This document shows, one piece after another, positions 25,614-34,895 of a stretch of 64,000 nt of DNA. A program made the translations under genes and the position numbers. The stretch's first letter is position 1; every line of letters starts with the position of its first letter. The stretch comes from Rhizobium sp. LC145 (lineage in GTDB: Bacteria > Pseudomonadota > Alphaproteobacteria > Rhizobiales > Rhizobiaceae), in the NCBI RefSeq assembly GCF_001005825.1, contig NZ_LBHV01000012.1, positions 1-64,000 of the forward strand, read 5' to 3'. The notes under the pieces are model-generated. The model was given only the letters and a program-made list of their open reading frames with translations. It searched no databases and had not been told where the DNA came from.

Positions 25614-26834
25614 TCAGGCCACCTCGCAGATATCGAGGATAGTCAGCATGTAGACACGGATCATGTCCAGATAATCGACGATATCGACCCGCTCGTCCGG
25701 CATGGTGTTGTAGCGCCCGCCCGGACCGCAGACGATGCCTTCCATACCGAGCTCCTTGTAGAGATGGCCGGCGTCGGTACCGTAGAAGCGAGTCGGCGTG
25801 ATCGCGCCGGTCGGCTGCTTTTCGCCGCGCACGGCTTCGTAAGCCGCGTTGATCGACTTGACGATGCGCGAATCCGGCGAAACCTCGAAGGGCGGCATCA
25901 GTGGGCGGCCTTCGATCATTTCCGGAACCAGCTTGGCCGTGAGGCCGGGGAAGCGGCCTTCCAGTGCCCTCAGTTCCTTGTCGAGGTCGGCCAGAACGCC
26001 TTCCTGCGTCTGCCCCGGCGCATAGCGGCAAGAGCCTTTGAGGCGGACGAAATCGGCGACCTGGGGTGGACGCCATTCCTCGAAGTTACGGCCAAGCGCG
26101 CCATGGACGACGCCGACATGGCCGCGGTTGATCGAGCGGTGTACATCGCTCTTCGCATCGCTGAAGGTCATGCCGTTGATGCGCGGGATGATGTCGCAGG
26201 CGGCCGCAATGGCGTCAACCGATTCCTCGCGCTTGGAGAGGTGGCGGGTGTCGCCGGTCAGTTCGATGACATAGCTGAGCGCCGCCGCATGCATGGTGAC
26301 GGCGACAAGGTCACTCGGCTCGCTGTTGATGAAATAGTCCGCCTTGACGCCGTGCCTGATGGCCGCGAGCGTGCCGACGCCGCCTTGCAACTCGCCGACG
26401 ACGAATGTCAGGACGACATCGCCCTTCAGCTTGACGCCCGCATCGAGCAGCGTCTTCACGGCGCAGAAATAGGCGGCATCACCGGCCTTCATGTTCGAGA
26501 CGCCGATGCCGTAGATGAACTTATCGTCGACGAGGCCGGAATAGGGATCGACCGTCCAGCCCTCGGTCACCGGGTTGGTGTCGAGATGACCGTTGAACAG
26601 CAGGCTCTTGCCCCCGCCGGTGCCCTTGAGGCGGCCGATGGCGTTGAAGCGTCGGCCTTCGTCAAACGGCTGGAGTTCGGCTTCGACGCCAATCTTCTCA
26701 AGCTCCTTCGCCATCCAGCGGGCGAGCTCGCGCTCGCCGTCGGTTTCCGAATGGCTCTTGTGCTGGACCATCTTCGACAGGAAATCGAGGCAGGCCTTTT
26801 CGTCGATCCGGTCCAACAGGGACTTCGGGTCCAT
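25614..26834 (-). CDS. M20/ArgE-DapE-family amidohydrolase with substituted metal ligands
   Basis: 406 residues from the ATG at 26834, which has AAGGAG seven bases upstream (the ATG at 26840 is too close to it). Fold landmarks are FNGHLDTNPV, GIGVSNMKAG, VVGELQGGVGT, INSEPSD and CGPGGRYNTMPDERV. Compared with ArgE/DapE, the bridging Asp is Asn (SNMK), the second Glu of the EE pair is Leu, and the last His ligand is Asn (YNTMPDE); only the first His-x-Asp and the SEP Glu look normal. It may bind one metal, use another mechanism, or act as a non-hydrolytic partner. It lies in the peptide-transport operon. Confidence 0.88.
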   Translation of the reverse strand: MDPKSLLDRIDEKACLDFLSKMVQHKSHSETDGERELARWMAKELEKIGVEAELQPFDEGRRFNAIGRLKGTGGGKSLLFNGHLDTNPVTEGWTVDPYSGLVDDKFIYGIGVSNMKAGDAAYFCAVKTLLDAGVKLKGDVVLTFVVGELQGGVGTLAAIRHGVKADYFINSEPSDLVAVTMHAAALSYVIELTGDTRHLSKREESVDAIAAACDIIPRINGMTFSDAKSDVHRSINRGHVGVVHGALGRNFEEWRPPQVADFVRLKGSCRYAPGQTQEGVLADLDKELRALEGRFPGLTAKLVPEMIEGRPLMPPFEVSPDSRIVKSINAAYEAVRGEKQPTGAITPTRFYGTDAGHLYKELGMEGIVCGPGGRYNTMPDERVDIVDYLDMIRVYMLTILDICEVA

Positions 26835-26856
26835 TGTCATGCTCCTTGATGAAATA

Positions 26857-28500
26857 TCATTGGTACTGAGCGGCGGCGCGCGGCACCGCCTCGATCAGGC
26901 GGCGGGTATATTCCGCCCGATCAGGACTCTCGATCTCGGCCGCCGGAACCACCTCGATCAGATCGCCGCGATACATGACGGCGATCCGGTGGGCGATCTG
27001 GCGGATCAGGTTGAGGTCGTGGGTGATGAAGAGATAGGCCGTGCCGCTCGCCTTCTGCAGTTCCAGCAGCAGTTCGACGATCGAGGCTTGCACCGAGACG
27101 TCGAGCGCCGAGGTGATCTCATCGCAGATGACGAGCCTCGGCTTCGACGCGAATGCGCGGGCGATCGCGACGCGCTGCTTCTCGCCCCCCGAGAGCTGGT
27201 GCGGGTAGCGCTGCACGTGGGTGCGCGGCAGGCGCACCTGTTCCAGCATGTCGCCGATCCGCTTGTCGAGATCGGCCGTGTCGCCGAACAGTTTCAGCGG
27301 ACGCGACAGGATTTCCGAAATCTTCTGGCGCGGATTGAGCGAGGCGTCGGGATGCTGGAAGATGATCTGCACGTCCTTGCGATAGGCGGCGTCCATGTCG
27401 GCAAGGCCGCCGATTTGGCGGCCGTCGAACCAGATCCTGCCCTCGAACCGGTTGAGGCCGGTCATCGCCTTAGCGAGCGTCGACTTGCCGGAACCGGATT
27501 CGCCGACGATGCCGAGGATTTCGCCTGGATCAATGCTGAGGCTGATGGCATTGTTGCCGGTGACGCGTTCGGTCTTCCTGCCGGTCAATGCCGCCAGGAA
27601 CGGCTTGCGGCCGAAATGAACGCTGACATTCTCGACCTTCACGAGCGGCGTTTCCGCCGTCGCGACATCGTCCTTCACCAGCCGGCGGGCTGGATCGGGA
27701 ACCGCGGCGATCAGCTCTCGGGTATAATCTTCTTTCGGATTGGCGAAGATTTCGCGCACCGTCCCCTGTTCCACGATATCGCCACGCCTGATGACCGCAA
27801 CGCGGCTTGCGGTGCGCGCTACCAGCGCGAGGTCGTGGGAGATGTAGAGCGAGGCGACACCGGTTTCGGCCTGCAGCTCCACGAACAGGTCGAGGATCTG
27901 CCGCGAGGTGATGACGTCGAGCGCCGTGGTCGGCTCGTCGAAGATGATGCATTCCGGATTGCAGGCGAAGGCAGATGCGATGACGACGCGCTGCTTCTCG
28001 CCGCCGGATGCCTCATGCGGCATGCGGTGCATCATCTGCGCCGGGGTTTTGAGCCCAACATGGGCAAGCCGCGCTTCACCCTCCTTCCAGGCCTGCTGGC
28101 GGGTCAGGCCGCGATGGCGGACCAGCACTTCCGAGAGCTGGGTGCCGAGCGACAGCGTCGGGTTGAGCGACGTGCTGGGGTCCTGGAACACCATACTGAT
28201 GCGTCGGCCGCGGAAAGCCTCGATCTCGCTCCCCGACTTTTCGAGAAGATTGTCGCCGCCGAGCAGGATGCGACCACTGGGTTCGCGGGCGTTTTTCGGC
28301 AGATAGCGCATGATCGACCAGGCGAGCGACGTCTTGCCGGAGCCGGACTCGCCGACGAGACCGAGAATCTCGCCGCGATTGATAGTAAGGCCGATGTTCT
28401 TCAGCGCGTGATAGGGCCCGTCCGCCGTCTCGTAATCCAGCGAATAGTTCTCGATCGCGAGAACCGGGGAAAGGGCCGGGTGTTCTTCCGTGTTCGTCAT
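26857..28500 (-). CDS. Fused double-ATPase of a peptide-type ABC transporter (DppD-DppF)
   Basis: 547 residues from the ATG at 28500 (GAGG upstream; the longer frame overlaps the permease gene). Two complete nucleotide-binding domains: Walker A GESGSGKT with signature SGGEKQRVVIA in the first half, and GESGSGKS with SGGEKQRVAIA in the second. Each is followed by the oligopeptide/dipeptide C-terminal segment (REIFANPKEDYTRELIAAVPDP; EIESPDRAEYTRRLIEAVP). One protein therefore replaces the usual DppD and DppF pair. It energises the two permeases encoded just upstream. Confidence 0.95.
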   Translation of the reverse strand: MTNTEEHPALSPVLAIENYSLDYETADGPYHALKNIGLTINRGEILGLVGESGSGKTSLAWSIMRYLPKNAREPSGRILLGGDNLLEKSGSEIEAFRGRRISMVFQDPSTSLNPTLSLGTQLSEVLVRHRGLTRQQAWKEGEARLAHVGLKTPAQMMHRMPHEASGGEKQRVVIASAFACNPECIIFDEPTTALDVITSRQILDLFVELQAETGVASLYISHDLALVARTASRVAVIRRGDIVEQGTVREIFANPKEDYTRELIAAVPDPARRLVKDDVATAETPLVKVENVSVHFGRKPFLAALTGRKTERVTGNNAISLSIDPGEILGIVGESGSGKSTLAKAMTGLNRFEGRIWFDGRQIGGLADMDAAYRKDVQIIFQHPDASLNPRQKISEILSRPLKLFGDTADLDKRIGDMLEQVRLPRTHVQRYPHQLSGGEKQRVAIARAFASKPRLVICDEITSALDVSVQASIVELLLELQKASGTAYLFITHDLNLIRQIAHRIAVMYRGDLIEVVPAAEIESPDRAEYTRRLIEAVPRAAAQYQ

Positions 28501-28510
28501 GGTCTTGACC

Positions 28511-29335
28511 TCAGGTTCGCGGATTGAGGGCATCGCGAAGTCCGTCGCCCAGGAGATTGAAGCCGACGGCAACGACGGCTATCGCTACGCTCGGCCAGAT
28601 CAGGATGCCGGCGGAGAGATGCATGTAGCGGCGCGCTTCCGAGACCATCAGGCCCCATTCGGCAGCCGGCGGCTGGGCCCCGAGCCCAAGGAAGCTGAGC
28701 GTTGCGAACAGCATCACGGCGAAGGAGACGCGGATGGTCATCTCGACGATGATCGGCGCGATCACGTTGGGCAGCATTTCGCGGCGGATGATATAGGCGG
28801 AGCTCTCGCCACGGGCGATCGCCGCATTGACGTAATCCTGCTTGCGTACCGAGAGCGCCACGCTTCGGGTGATACGTGCCATGCCCGGGGCAAAGGCGAT
28901 GGCCACCGCCACCAGCGCGTTGACCGTGCTGGAGCCGAGCAGATTGACCACCAGCAGAGCGAAGAGGAGGCTCGGGATCGACATGATCGCGTCGATCGTG
29001 CGCATGATCAGTTCATCAGCCCTTCCGCCGAGGAAGGCGGAGGTCGTGCCGATGAAGGCGCCAACCAGCGTTCCGGCAATGGTGGCGAGCACGGCCATAA
29101 CGACGGTGGCGCGTGCGCCGATCAGGAGGCGGCTGAAGATATCCCGGCCGTATTGATCGGTGCCGAGCCAGTAATCGAGGCTCGGCCCCTTGTAGCGGGC
29201 GAGCGGCGACAGTTTTTCCGGATCATGCGGCGCAATCATGGGACCGAACACGACGATCAGCAACACAAGCAACACGAGGGCGAGACCGATGAAGCCTTGC
29301 GGCGTGCGCAGGAGACGTTTCATGAACTCAGTCAT
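28511..29335 (-). CDS. Peptide-type ABC transporter permease, DppC-like
   Basis: 274 residues from the ATG at 29335, overlapping the DppB-like gene by eight bases. It has six membrane segments with the N-terminal LLRTPQGFIGLALVLLVLLIVVFGPMIAPHDP block and the binding-protein-dependent transport motif (VRKQDYVNAAIARGESSAYIIRREMLPNVIAPIIV) that contacts the ATPase. DppC-type extracytoplasmic region YWLGTDQYGRDIFSRLLIGAR is present. It pairs with the DppB-like protein to form the channel. Confidence 0.95.
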   Translation of the reverse strand: MTEFMKRLLRTPQGFIGLALVLLVLLIVVFGPMIAPHDPEKLSPLARYKGPSLDYWLGTDQYGRDIFSRLLIGARATVVMAVLATIAGTLVGAFIGTTSAFLGGRADELIMRTIDAIMSIPSLLFALLVVNLLGSSTVNALVAVAIAFAPGMARITRSVALSVRKQDYVNAAIARGESSAYIIRREMLPNVIAPIIVEMTIRVSFAVMLFATLSFLGLGAQPPAAEWGLMVSEARRYMHLSAGILIWPSVAIAVVAVGFNLLGDGLRDALNPRT

Positions 29336-30275
29336 ACTGGATCCGCTTGTCGAGCCAGGCATAGAGGATGTCGGCGATGAAATTGACGATGGAGTAGGTG
29401 GCGGCCATGATCAGCACCCCCGCCTGGATGGCCGGCAGGTCGCGCGCCTGAATGGCGACGATCAGCTGGCGGCCGATGCCCGGGATCGCGAAGATCTCTT
29501 CCACCACGATGACACCGCCGAGCAGATAACCGACGTCAAGCGCCACGATGGTGATGGTCGGTAGAAGTGCATTGCGCAGCGCATGGCGGCGCAGGACGTC
29601 GCCGCGCGAGATCCCCTTCAGCCGAGCGGCGCGGATATAATCCGTGTGCAGCACATCCACGAGCTCGGAGCGCACCATGCGCGATACGTGGGCGATCAGG
29701 ATCACCGAGATGACGCAGACGGGAAGGACAAGGTGGGCAATGCCACTGGCGAAGTTCTCCGTCAGCGGCACATAGCCGGTCGGCGGCAACCACTTCATCC
29801 AGTCCGCGAATACGAGAACCGCGACCGTGGCGGTCACGAATTCGGGAAGCGCCACACCGGCATAGGAAACCAGGCTGACCACCATGTCGGCGACCTTGCC
29901 GCGCCGGACGGCGGCGACGATGCCGAGTGGGATCGCGATGATCAGCATGAGGCCGATCGACAGGAAGGCCAGAAGAAGCGAACGACCGAGGGCCTCGAAC
30001 ATGGCAGGGCCCACCGGCTGGCCGGTCCGCAGCGAGGTGCCGAGGTCGCCTTGAAGCACATGCCAGAACCATGTCGCGTATTGCTGCCATATGGGCGCAT
30101 CGAGTCCCATGGTCTGGCGCAGCGCATCGAGCGCTTCCTGCGTGGCGTTTTCACCCAGCATCATCACCGCGGCATCGGCCGGGAGGATCTGCGTGATGGC
30201 GAAGACGATGAGCGAAACGATGAAGAGCGTATAGACGATCATCACCAGCCGCTTGGCTATGTAATTGGGAGACAC
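29328..30275 (-). CDS. Peptide-type ABC transporter permease, DppB-like
   Basis: 315 residues starting at a GTG with AAGGA eight bases upstream. It shows six membrane segments and the typical DppB N-terminus (YIAKRLVMIVYTLFIVSLIVFAITQILPADAA), QQYATWFWHVLQGDLGTSLRTGQPV, and the coupling EAA loop YIRAARLKGISRGDVLRRHALRNALLP. The C-terminal QARDLPAIQAGVLIMA is characteristic. It is coupled to the DppC-like gene by overlap. Confidence 0.95.
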   Translation of the reverse strand: MSPNYIAKRLVMIVYTLFIVSLIVFAITQILPADAAVMMLGENATQEALDALRQTMGLDAPIWQQYATWFWHVLQGDLGTSLRTGQPVGPAMFEALGRSLLLAFLSIGLMLIIAIPLGIVAAVRRGKVADMVVSLVSYAGVALPEFVTATVAVLVFADWMKWLPPTGYVPLTENFASGIAHLVLPVCVISVILIAHVSRMVRSELVDVLHTDYIRAARLKGISRGDVLRRHALRNALLPTITIVALDVGYLLGGVIVVEEIFAIPGIGRQLIVAIQARDLPAIQAGVLIMAATYSIVNFIADILYAWLDKRIQYD

Positions 30276-30388
30276 GGCTGTGTTCCTTGCAGGTCAAGGC
30301 CGGACGCTTCAAAGGTGTCCAGCGGTCGGCGCAAACTCGAGGATCTTGCAGCGTCACGCGCCTTCGGGGACGCGCGACGCGGTAAAAA

Positions 30389-31939
30389 TCAGCCGCGCTT
30401 GCGCGCCTCGTCGGTGAGCGAGACGTGGTCGAGGCGGAAAACCGATGCGCGCGGATGGGCTTCGAACCCGCTGACCCAGCTGCGTTTGGCAGCCAGCACG
30501 TCGAAGAAGGACGGGATGATCGAGGGAACTTCCTCGTTCATCAGTTCCTGAGCCTTGGTATAGAGCTCGGTACGCTTGGCTTCGTCCGTAGTGCCTCGAG
30601 CTTCGGCCACCAGGGCATCGAACTCCTTGTTGTTCCAGCGCGTCTCGTTCCAGGAGGCATCCGAGGTATAGAGAAGCTTGAAGATGCCATCAGGCGTCGG
30701 CTGCATATTGTAGAAGCCGACGTAGAAGCTGCCCTTCTTCCAGACCTGCTCGAGATAGGTGGCATGCGGCATGGTCTGGACATTGATGGTGATGCCGGCC
30801 TCCTTGGCCATTTCCTTGAGTGCGACCGCAAGCTGCGTGCGAACGGCCGGACGGTCCGATGCCACGAGGGTCGCTTCCAGACCGTTCGGGAAACCGGCCT
30901 CAGCCAGGAGCTTCTTGGCTTCCTCGATGTTCTTCTCACGCTTCGCGACATCCTTGAAGAAGCGGTAGGATGCGTTAAGCGGCGTATCATTTCCGGGGGT
31001 TCCGAACCCTTCGGTGACGAATCCGACCATTGCCTCACGATCGACAGTGAGCGCAATCGCCCGGCGAACGCGAACGTCATTGAAGGGGGCCGTATCACAG
31101 CCAAAGTTGACGTTGCAGAACTGGCCGGACGGCGTGCGCAGCACGTCGACGCCATCATTGCCTTCGAGGCGCATGTATTCCGTCGGCTGGAGCGTCGAGA
31201 TGATGTCGACATTGCCGGCGATCATCGCCGACCCTTCCGCCGAGATATCCGGGAAGACCTGGACCTCGATGCGATCGAGATACGGACGTGCCGGGTCGTA
31301 GTAGTTCGGATTTCGTTCGACGACGATAAGGCGATCGGGCTCGTAGGAAACGAGCTTGAACGGACCGGTTCCGACTGCCTTGGTGGACAGGCTCTTCAGG
31401 TCACCGGTGGCAATTGCCGCCGGGATGATGCGGGCATTGGTATAGGCCATCGCGACTGGCAAGTCCGCATAGGGTCCCGACAATTTGAACAGCACGGTGG
31501 CATCGTCGATAGCGACGATATCGGAGATCGGGCCGACATTGTTGCGGCCGGGCGAGGCGGTTGCCGGATCGAGGATCGCCTTGAACGTCGCCACGACGTC
31601 GTTCGCGGTAAAGGCAGAGCCGTCATGGAAGGTGACGCCCTTGCGCAGCTTGAAGGTCCACTCGGTCAAGCCGTCATTCGGCGTCCAGCTTTCGGCGAGA
31701 TCAGGCTCCACCGACATGTCGACCTTGAGGCGGGTCAGATTGCTGTAAAGCAGCTCGGTGACCAGATATTCCGGATTGACGCGCGTCAGCAGCGGATGGA
31801 TGACGCTTGCCGCCTGATCCACGGAAATCCGCAACGTACCGCCCTTGGCCGGCGTTGCAGACTGCGCCATGCTGAGCGAGGGCGCGGCAAGAATGGCGGC
31901 GGTGCCGGCCAGGAAGAAGCGACGTTTCATTTCCAGCAT
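30389..31939 (-). CDS. Family 5 solute-binding protein (peptide-type)
   Basis: 516 residues from the ATG at 31939 (GGGGAA site upstream). A signal sequence of about 27 residues (MLEMKRRFFLAGTAAILAAPSLSMAQS) has a KRR N-region. The mature part shows HPLLTRVNPEYLVTELLYSNLTRLKVDMSVEPDLAESW, KLRKGVTFHDGSAFTANDVVATFK and VRRAIALTVDREAMV, the full SBP_bac_5 pattern. It would capture peptides or conjugated amino acids for the DppBC-like channel. The 113-base gap before the permease gene may hold an mRNA-stabilising structure. Confidence 0.95.
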   Translation of the reverse strand: MLEMKRRFFLAGTAAILAAPSLSMAQSATPAKGGTLRISVDQAASVIHPLLTRVNPEYLVTELLYSNLTRLKVDMSVEPDLAESWTPNDGLTEWTFKLRKGVTFHDGSAFTANDVVATFKAILDPATASPGRNNVGPISDIVAIDDATVLFKLSGPYADLPVAMAYTNARIIPAAIATGDLKSLSTKAVGTGPFKLVSYEPDRLIVVERNPNYYDPARPYLDRIEVQVFPDISAEGSAMIAGNVDIISTLQPTEYMRLEGNDGVDVLRTPSGQFCNVNFGCDTAPFNDVRVRRAIALTVDREAMVGFVTEGFGTPGNDTPLNASYRFFKDVAKREKNIEEAKKLLAEAGFPNGLEATLVASDRPAVRTQLAVALKEMAKEAGITINVQTMPHATYLEQVWKKGSFYVGFYNMQPTPDGIFKLLYTSDASWNETRWNNKEFDALVAEARGTTDEAKRTELYTKAQELMNEEVPSIIPSFFDVLAAKRSWVSGFEAHPRASVFRLDHVSLTDEARKRG

Positions 31940-31961
31940 GTGTAGTTCCCCTTTTTGCGTA

Positions 31962-33275
31962 TTAGTTGCTGTTTTCAGGAATGCAGTCCGCGGCAAAATC
32001 GGCCGCGAGATAGGCAAGGATGCTCTTGGCGAGCGCTATGATGTCCTGGCGGGTCGTGTGCTCTTCGGGGCTGTGGATGCAGCTCTCCGGCCGGCCAAGC
32101 CCACCCAAGAGAACCTCCGGGCCAAAGCCGGCTTTCTGGACGTAGCCGAAGTCCGAACAGCTGGCGGCGCCCCATTTGCTGAAATCCTCCGGCCGGTAGC
32201 CGAAGCCGAGCGACAGCGCCTTTTGCCAGCGCGGCCAGTGCGGGCCGTCAGGGTCGTCGGTCGGGATCAGATGGCCGACAAGATCGATAGCGAGTCTGAG
32301 GTCGGTCCCGACAAGGCAGTCTGTGACTGCCACTTCGATTTCGGCGCGCGCCTCCTCATAGCTTTCCTCCGGCGCATAGCGGCGGCTGACGAGGATCTTG
32401 ATTTCGGCCGGAACCTGGCCACCGGCCGTTCCGCCGTTGACTGCCGAAATCGTCAGTTGCGGCCTCAGCGGGCCGGATGCATGCGGGGGCGGCGCGAGTT
32501 TGGACGCCCGGCTCGCCACCTTCGGCTTCAGCTCCAATAGGGCATTGAGAGCCGGCAGAGCGCCTTCGATGGCGTTAACGCCGGCACCGGTCCGATTGCC
32601 TTCGCCGGCATGGACGGCATGGCCGGTGATCGTCACCTGCAAATTGAAGATGCCGAAGCAGCCGGCCCAGATGCGCGGCGCCGCCGTTCCGTTGAAATTG
32701 ACGATGTGCCCCTTCAGCATGCCCTGCTCCGCCAGGTAGCGAATGCCGGGATGGAGCCCGCCCTCCTCGTCCGTGCACAGGAGCAGCATCGGATCATAGA
32801 AGAGCGGCACGCCGTTTTCCTTCGCGGCCCGAAGCGCCAGAAGGGTCGCCGCGATCGTACCCTTCATGTCGGCCGCGCCCAAGCCATAAAGCTTGTCGTC
32901 TTCGATCGTCAGGGTGAGAGGATCGCGCGTCCAGCCCGGTGCGACGGGAACCGTATCGACGTGATAATAAAGGCCGCAGACCGGGTGGCCGGTTTCACGG
33001 GTTGCGATCAGGTTCGTCCGCTTACCCGCCGCCGGACCACCCGCCACGTGCCAGAGGTCTTGCGGCACCGTCACCCGATCGAAATGGAAGCCGAGGGGCG
33101 CCAGAAGCTCAATCATTAGATCCGCAAAGGCGTCATAACCAAGGCCAGGCGGAAATGACGTATCCACCGCGACCATCCGCGCTAAATCCTGGATAGCGAT
33201 CTCGACATCGCGCTCAATCGCTGCCATGGCAGACATGATGAAGTCTTGCTGCAAGGCGGGTTGCTGCTTGGTCAT
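31962..33275 (-). CDS. M20/ArgE-DapE-family amidohydrolase
   Basis: 437 residues from the ATG at 33275 (GAGG eight bases upstream). Metal-site landmarks are YYHVDTVP, GLGAADMKGT, CTDEEGG and CIHSPEEHTTR, so the first His, bridging Asp, EE pair and last His are present. The usual gEPT Glu is less clear (NFNGTAAPR). It is the first gene of the minus-strand run and thus better preserved at its active site than its relative at 25614-26834. Expected reaction: hydrolysis of an N-acyl amino acid or dipeptide in the cytoplasm. Confidence 0.92.
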   Translation of the reverse strand: MTKQQPALQQDFIMSAMAAIERDVEIAIQDLARMVAVDTSFPPGLGYDAFADLMIELLAPLGFHFDRVTVPQDLWHVAGGPAAGKRTNLIATRETGHPVCGLYYHVDTVPVAPGWTRDPLTLTIEDDKLYGLGAADMKGTIAATLLALRAAKENGVPLFYDPMLLLCTDEEGGLHPGIRYLAEQGMLKGHIVNFNGTAAPRIWAGCFGIFNLQVTITGHAVHAGEGNRTGAGVNAIEGALPALNALLELKPKVASRASKLAPPPHASGPLRPQLTISAVNGGTAGGQVPAEIKILVSRRYAPEESYEEARAEIEVAVTDCLVGTDLRLAIDLVGHLIPTDDPDGPHWPRWQKALSLGFGYRPEDFSKWGAASCSDFGYVQKAGFGPEVLLGGLGRPESCIHSPEEHTTRQDIIALAKSILAYLAADFAADCIPENSN

Positions 33276-33329
33276 CGCAGTGTCCTCGGCACCGTAGCGC
33301 CCGCCTCCTCAGCTTGCGCTTTAATATAA

Positions 33330-33339
33330 ACTATATAGT
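33330..33339. promoter_or_regulatory. AT-rich palindrome in the gntR/M20 divergent promoter
   Basis: ACTATATAGT is a perfect 10-base palindrome in an AT-rich patch (33321-33345) between the divergent GntR and M20 genes. GntR regulators of the HutC branch bind short palindromes centred on similar motifs, so this is a candidate operator. It could also contain -10 elements. Confidence 0.4.
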
Positions 33340-33390
33340 AATACTGCGTAGATCGATAGCACGAGTCAACTCCAAAGAAGAGGCAAATCA

Positions 33391-34155
33391 TTGCCGGAAC
33401 TGCCTAATAATTCATCAGAAGCAGCCGGGCTCAGCGAGCTGTCTCTGCCGCTATATGAAGTGGTGAAGCGGCAGATCACCGAGGCTATCATGCTCGGCGA
33501 GCTACAGCCGGGCTCCGTTCTGCCCAGTGAAGTGGCACTGTCGCAAACCTACAGGGTCGCCGTCGGCACCATCCGCCGTGCGTTGATGGATCTCACCAAT
33601 GACGGTCTGCTCAGCCGGCGCCGGAAAACGGGCACCGTCGTCACAGGCCGCAAGCCGCAACATAGTCTGAGGCTGTTTTTCCAGTACTTCCGCCTGCACG
33701 GCCTCGACGGATCGCTCAGCAAGTCCGTGACGACCGTCACGTCACTCGATCATGGCATAGCCTCTGCCGGTGATGCGCAAAAGCTTCAGATCGACGAAGG
33801 CTCGCCCGTCATCGTTTTCCATCGCGTTAGAAACGTCGACGATCGACCGATCATGCATGAGACGCTGACGCTTGCCAGATCGCGGGTTCCCAACTTTCCC
33901 GATCGCCCGGAAGACATACCACCACTCTTCTACCTGCACCTGCTGGAACATTATGGCATCCGGATTTCAGCGATCCGGGAGCAGATCGGCGCCGATCTCG
34001 CAACAGAGGCCGACGCTCGCTGGCTTGAACTGACCCTTCCAGCCGCGGTGCTGACAATTGATGAAGTGGCATATGATCAGCTGGCCACACCGGTATTGAT
34101 CTCCGCACATCGCGCAACCACGGCTCACCACCGCTATGTAAATGAGGTGCAGTAA
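33391..34155 (+). CDS. GntR/HutC-family transcriptional regulator
   Basis: 254 residues from a TTG start with AGAGG seven bases upstream. The winged helix (LYEVVKRQITEAIMLGELQPGSVLPSEVALSQTYRVAVGTIRRALMDLTNDGLLSRRRKTGTVV, about residues 22-85) is followed by a UTRA ligand domain (about 105-245). It is divergent from the seven-gene-scale peptide transport and hydrolase run and probably represses it until a transported compound is bound. Confidence 0.93.
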   Translation: MPELPNNSSEAAGLSELSLPLYEVVKRQITEAIMLGELQPGSVLPSEVALSQTYRVAVGTIRRALMDLTNDGLLSRRRKTGTVVTGRKPQHSLRLFFQYFRLHGLDGSLSKSVTTVTSLDHGIASAGDAQKLQIDEGSPVIVFHRVRNVDDRPIMHETLTLARSRVPNFPDRPEDIPPLFYLHLLEHYGIRISAIREQIGADLATEADARWLELTLPAAVLTIDEVAYDQLATPVLISAHRATTAHHRYVNEVQ

Positions 34156-34301
34156 CGACCACGATCGAGATAGACATGAAGCGGCAAGAGATTCGGGCAG
34201 TGAAGATCAAAAAGTTCGTCATCGGGCATGGCGACGCATCGGCCGTAAATTCCGTTTTTCGACATGGGCGCGAGTCATTGCCCTGTCATAAATCTATCCT
34301 T

Positions 34302-34655
34302 CTACCCTTCTCCCCGCGCCCTCGGCGACGCGGCCAGACCCAGAAACACCAGCATCGCCTGATTGAGTCGCACGATTTCCTCATCGTCCAGTCGCCCGAC
34401 CTGACCACCCATCTTTGATTTCGGAACGGTGGTAATCTTGTCCACCATCAAGCGCGAGACTGTGCGCAGCCCATTGCGCTCATTCGGCGCGACGGGAAGC
34501 CGGAACAATGGTGCTTCCGTCGTATCCGATGTGAAAGCGCAGATCGTGACAGAACTCGTCCCGTCGAAACTGTCATCCTGGACGATCACCACGGGGCGCG
34601 GCTTGCCCGCATAGTCGTTACCGCCGGCGACCGTCCAGATATCGCCACGTCTCAT
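34302..34655 (-). CDS. MazF/PemK-type endoribonuclease toxin
   Basis: 117 residues. The N-terminal MRRGDIWTVAGG and GKPRPVVIVQDD motifs plus VTICAFTSDTTEAPLFRLPV and KITTVPKSKMGGQVGRL form the PemK/MazF beta-barrel signature, with the conserved Arg/Thr/Ser catalytic area in place. It overlaps the antitoxin gene stop by four bases. Expected role: cutting mRNA when the antitoxin is degraded. Confidence 0.93.
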   Translation of the reverse strand: MRRGDIWTVAGGNDYAGKPRPVVIVQDDSFDGTSSVTICAFTSDTTEAPLFRLPVAPNERNGLRTVSRLMVDKITTVPKSKMGGQVGRLDDEEIVRLNQAMLVFLGLAASPRARGEG

Positions 34656-34876
34656 TCATCGCCCCAATCCGTAACAGCGTCAATGAACGCCTGATCAGCA
34701 GCGGCCTGCGCGCTTGTCGCAACCGAAAGCGATTGGCGATGCGCCTCAGCCCTGAATGACGGCGCACGCACATCCGGCACCCAGATCTGGATCGGGCGCA
34801 GCCCCTGAGCGCGCAACCGGGCGCGATGCTGGCCCACCTTCACGCGTGACGGCTTTGGCTTCGACGCAGAGGCCAT
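34652..34876 (-). CDS. MazE-like antitoxin (DUF3018 type)
   Basis: 74 residues with GGAG six bases before the ATG. The sequence SRVKVGQHRARLRAQGLRPIQIWVPDVRAPSFRAEAHRQSLSVA is the small ribbon-helix-helix-like antitoxin commonly paired with PemK toxins in rhizobia. It neutralises the downstream toxin and should bind the palindrome 20 bases upstream of its start. Confidence 0.9.
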   Translation of the reverse strand: MASASKPKPSRVKVGQHRARLRAQGLRPIQIWVPDVRAPSFRAEAHRQSLSVATSAQAAADQAFIDAVTDWGDE

Positions 34877-34895
34877 GTCTTTCTCCGGCTTTATC

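Noticed and set aside
26593..28527. A 644-residue plus-strand open frame
   Set aside because: It is antisense to the double-ATPase gene, lacks domains and has the His/Arg/Asp-rich look of shadow translation in GC-rich DNA.
30425..31945. A 506-residue plus-strand open frame
   Set aside because: It mirrors the solute-binding-protein gene on the minus strand, which has a clear signal peptide and family motifs.
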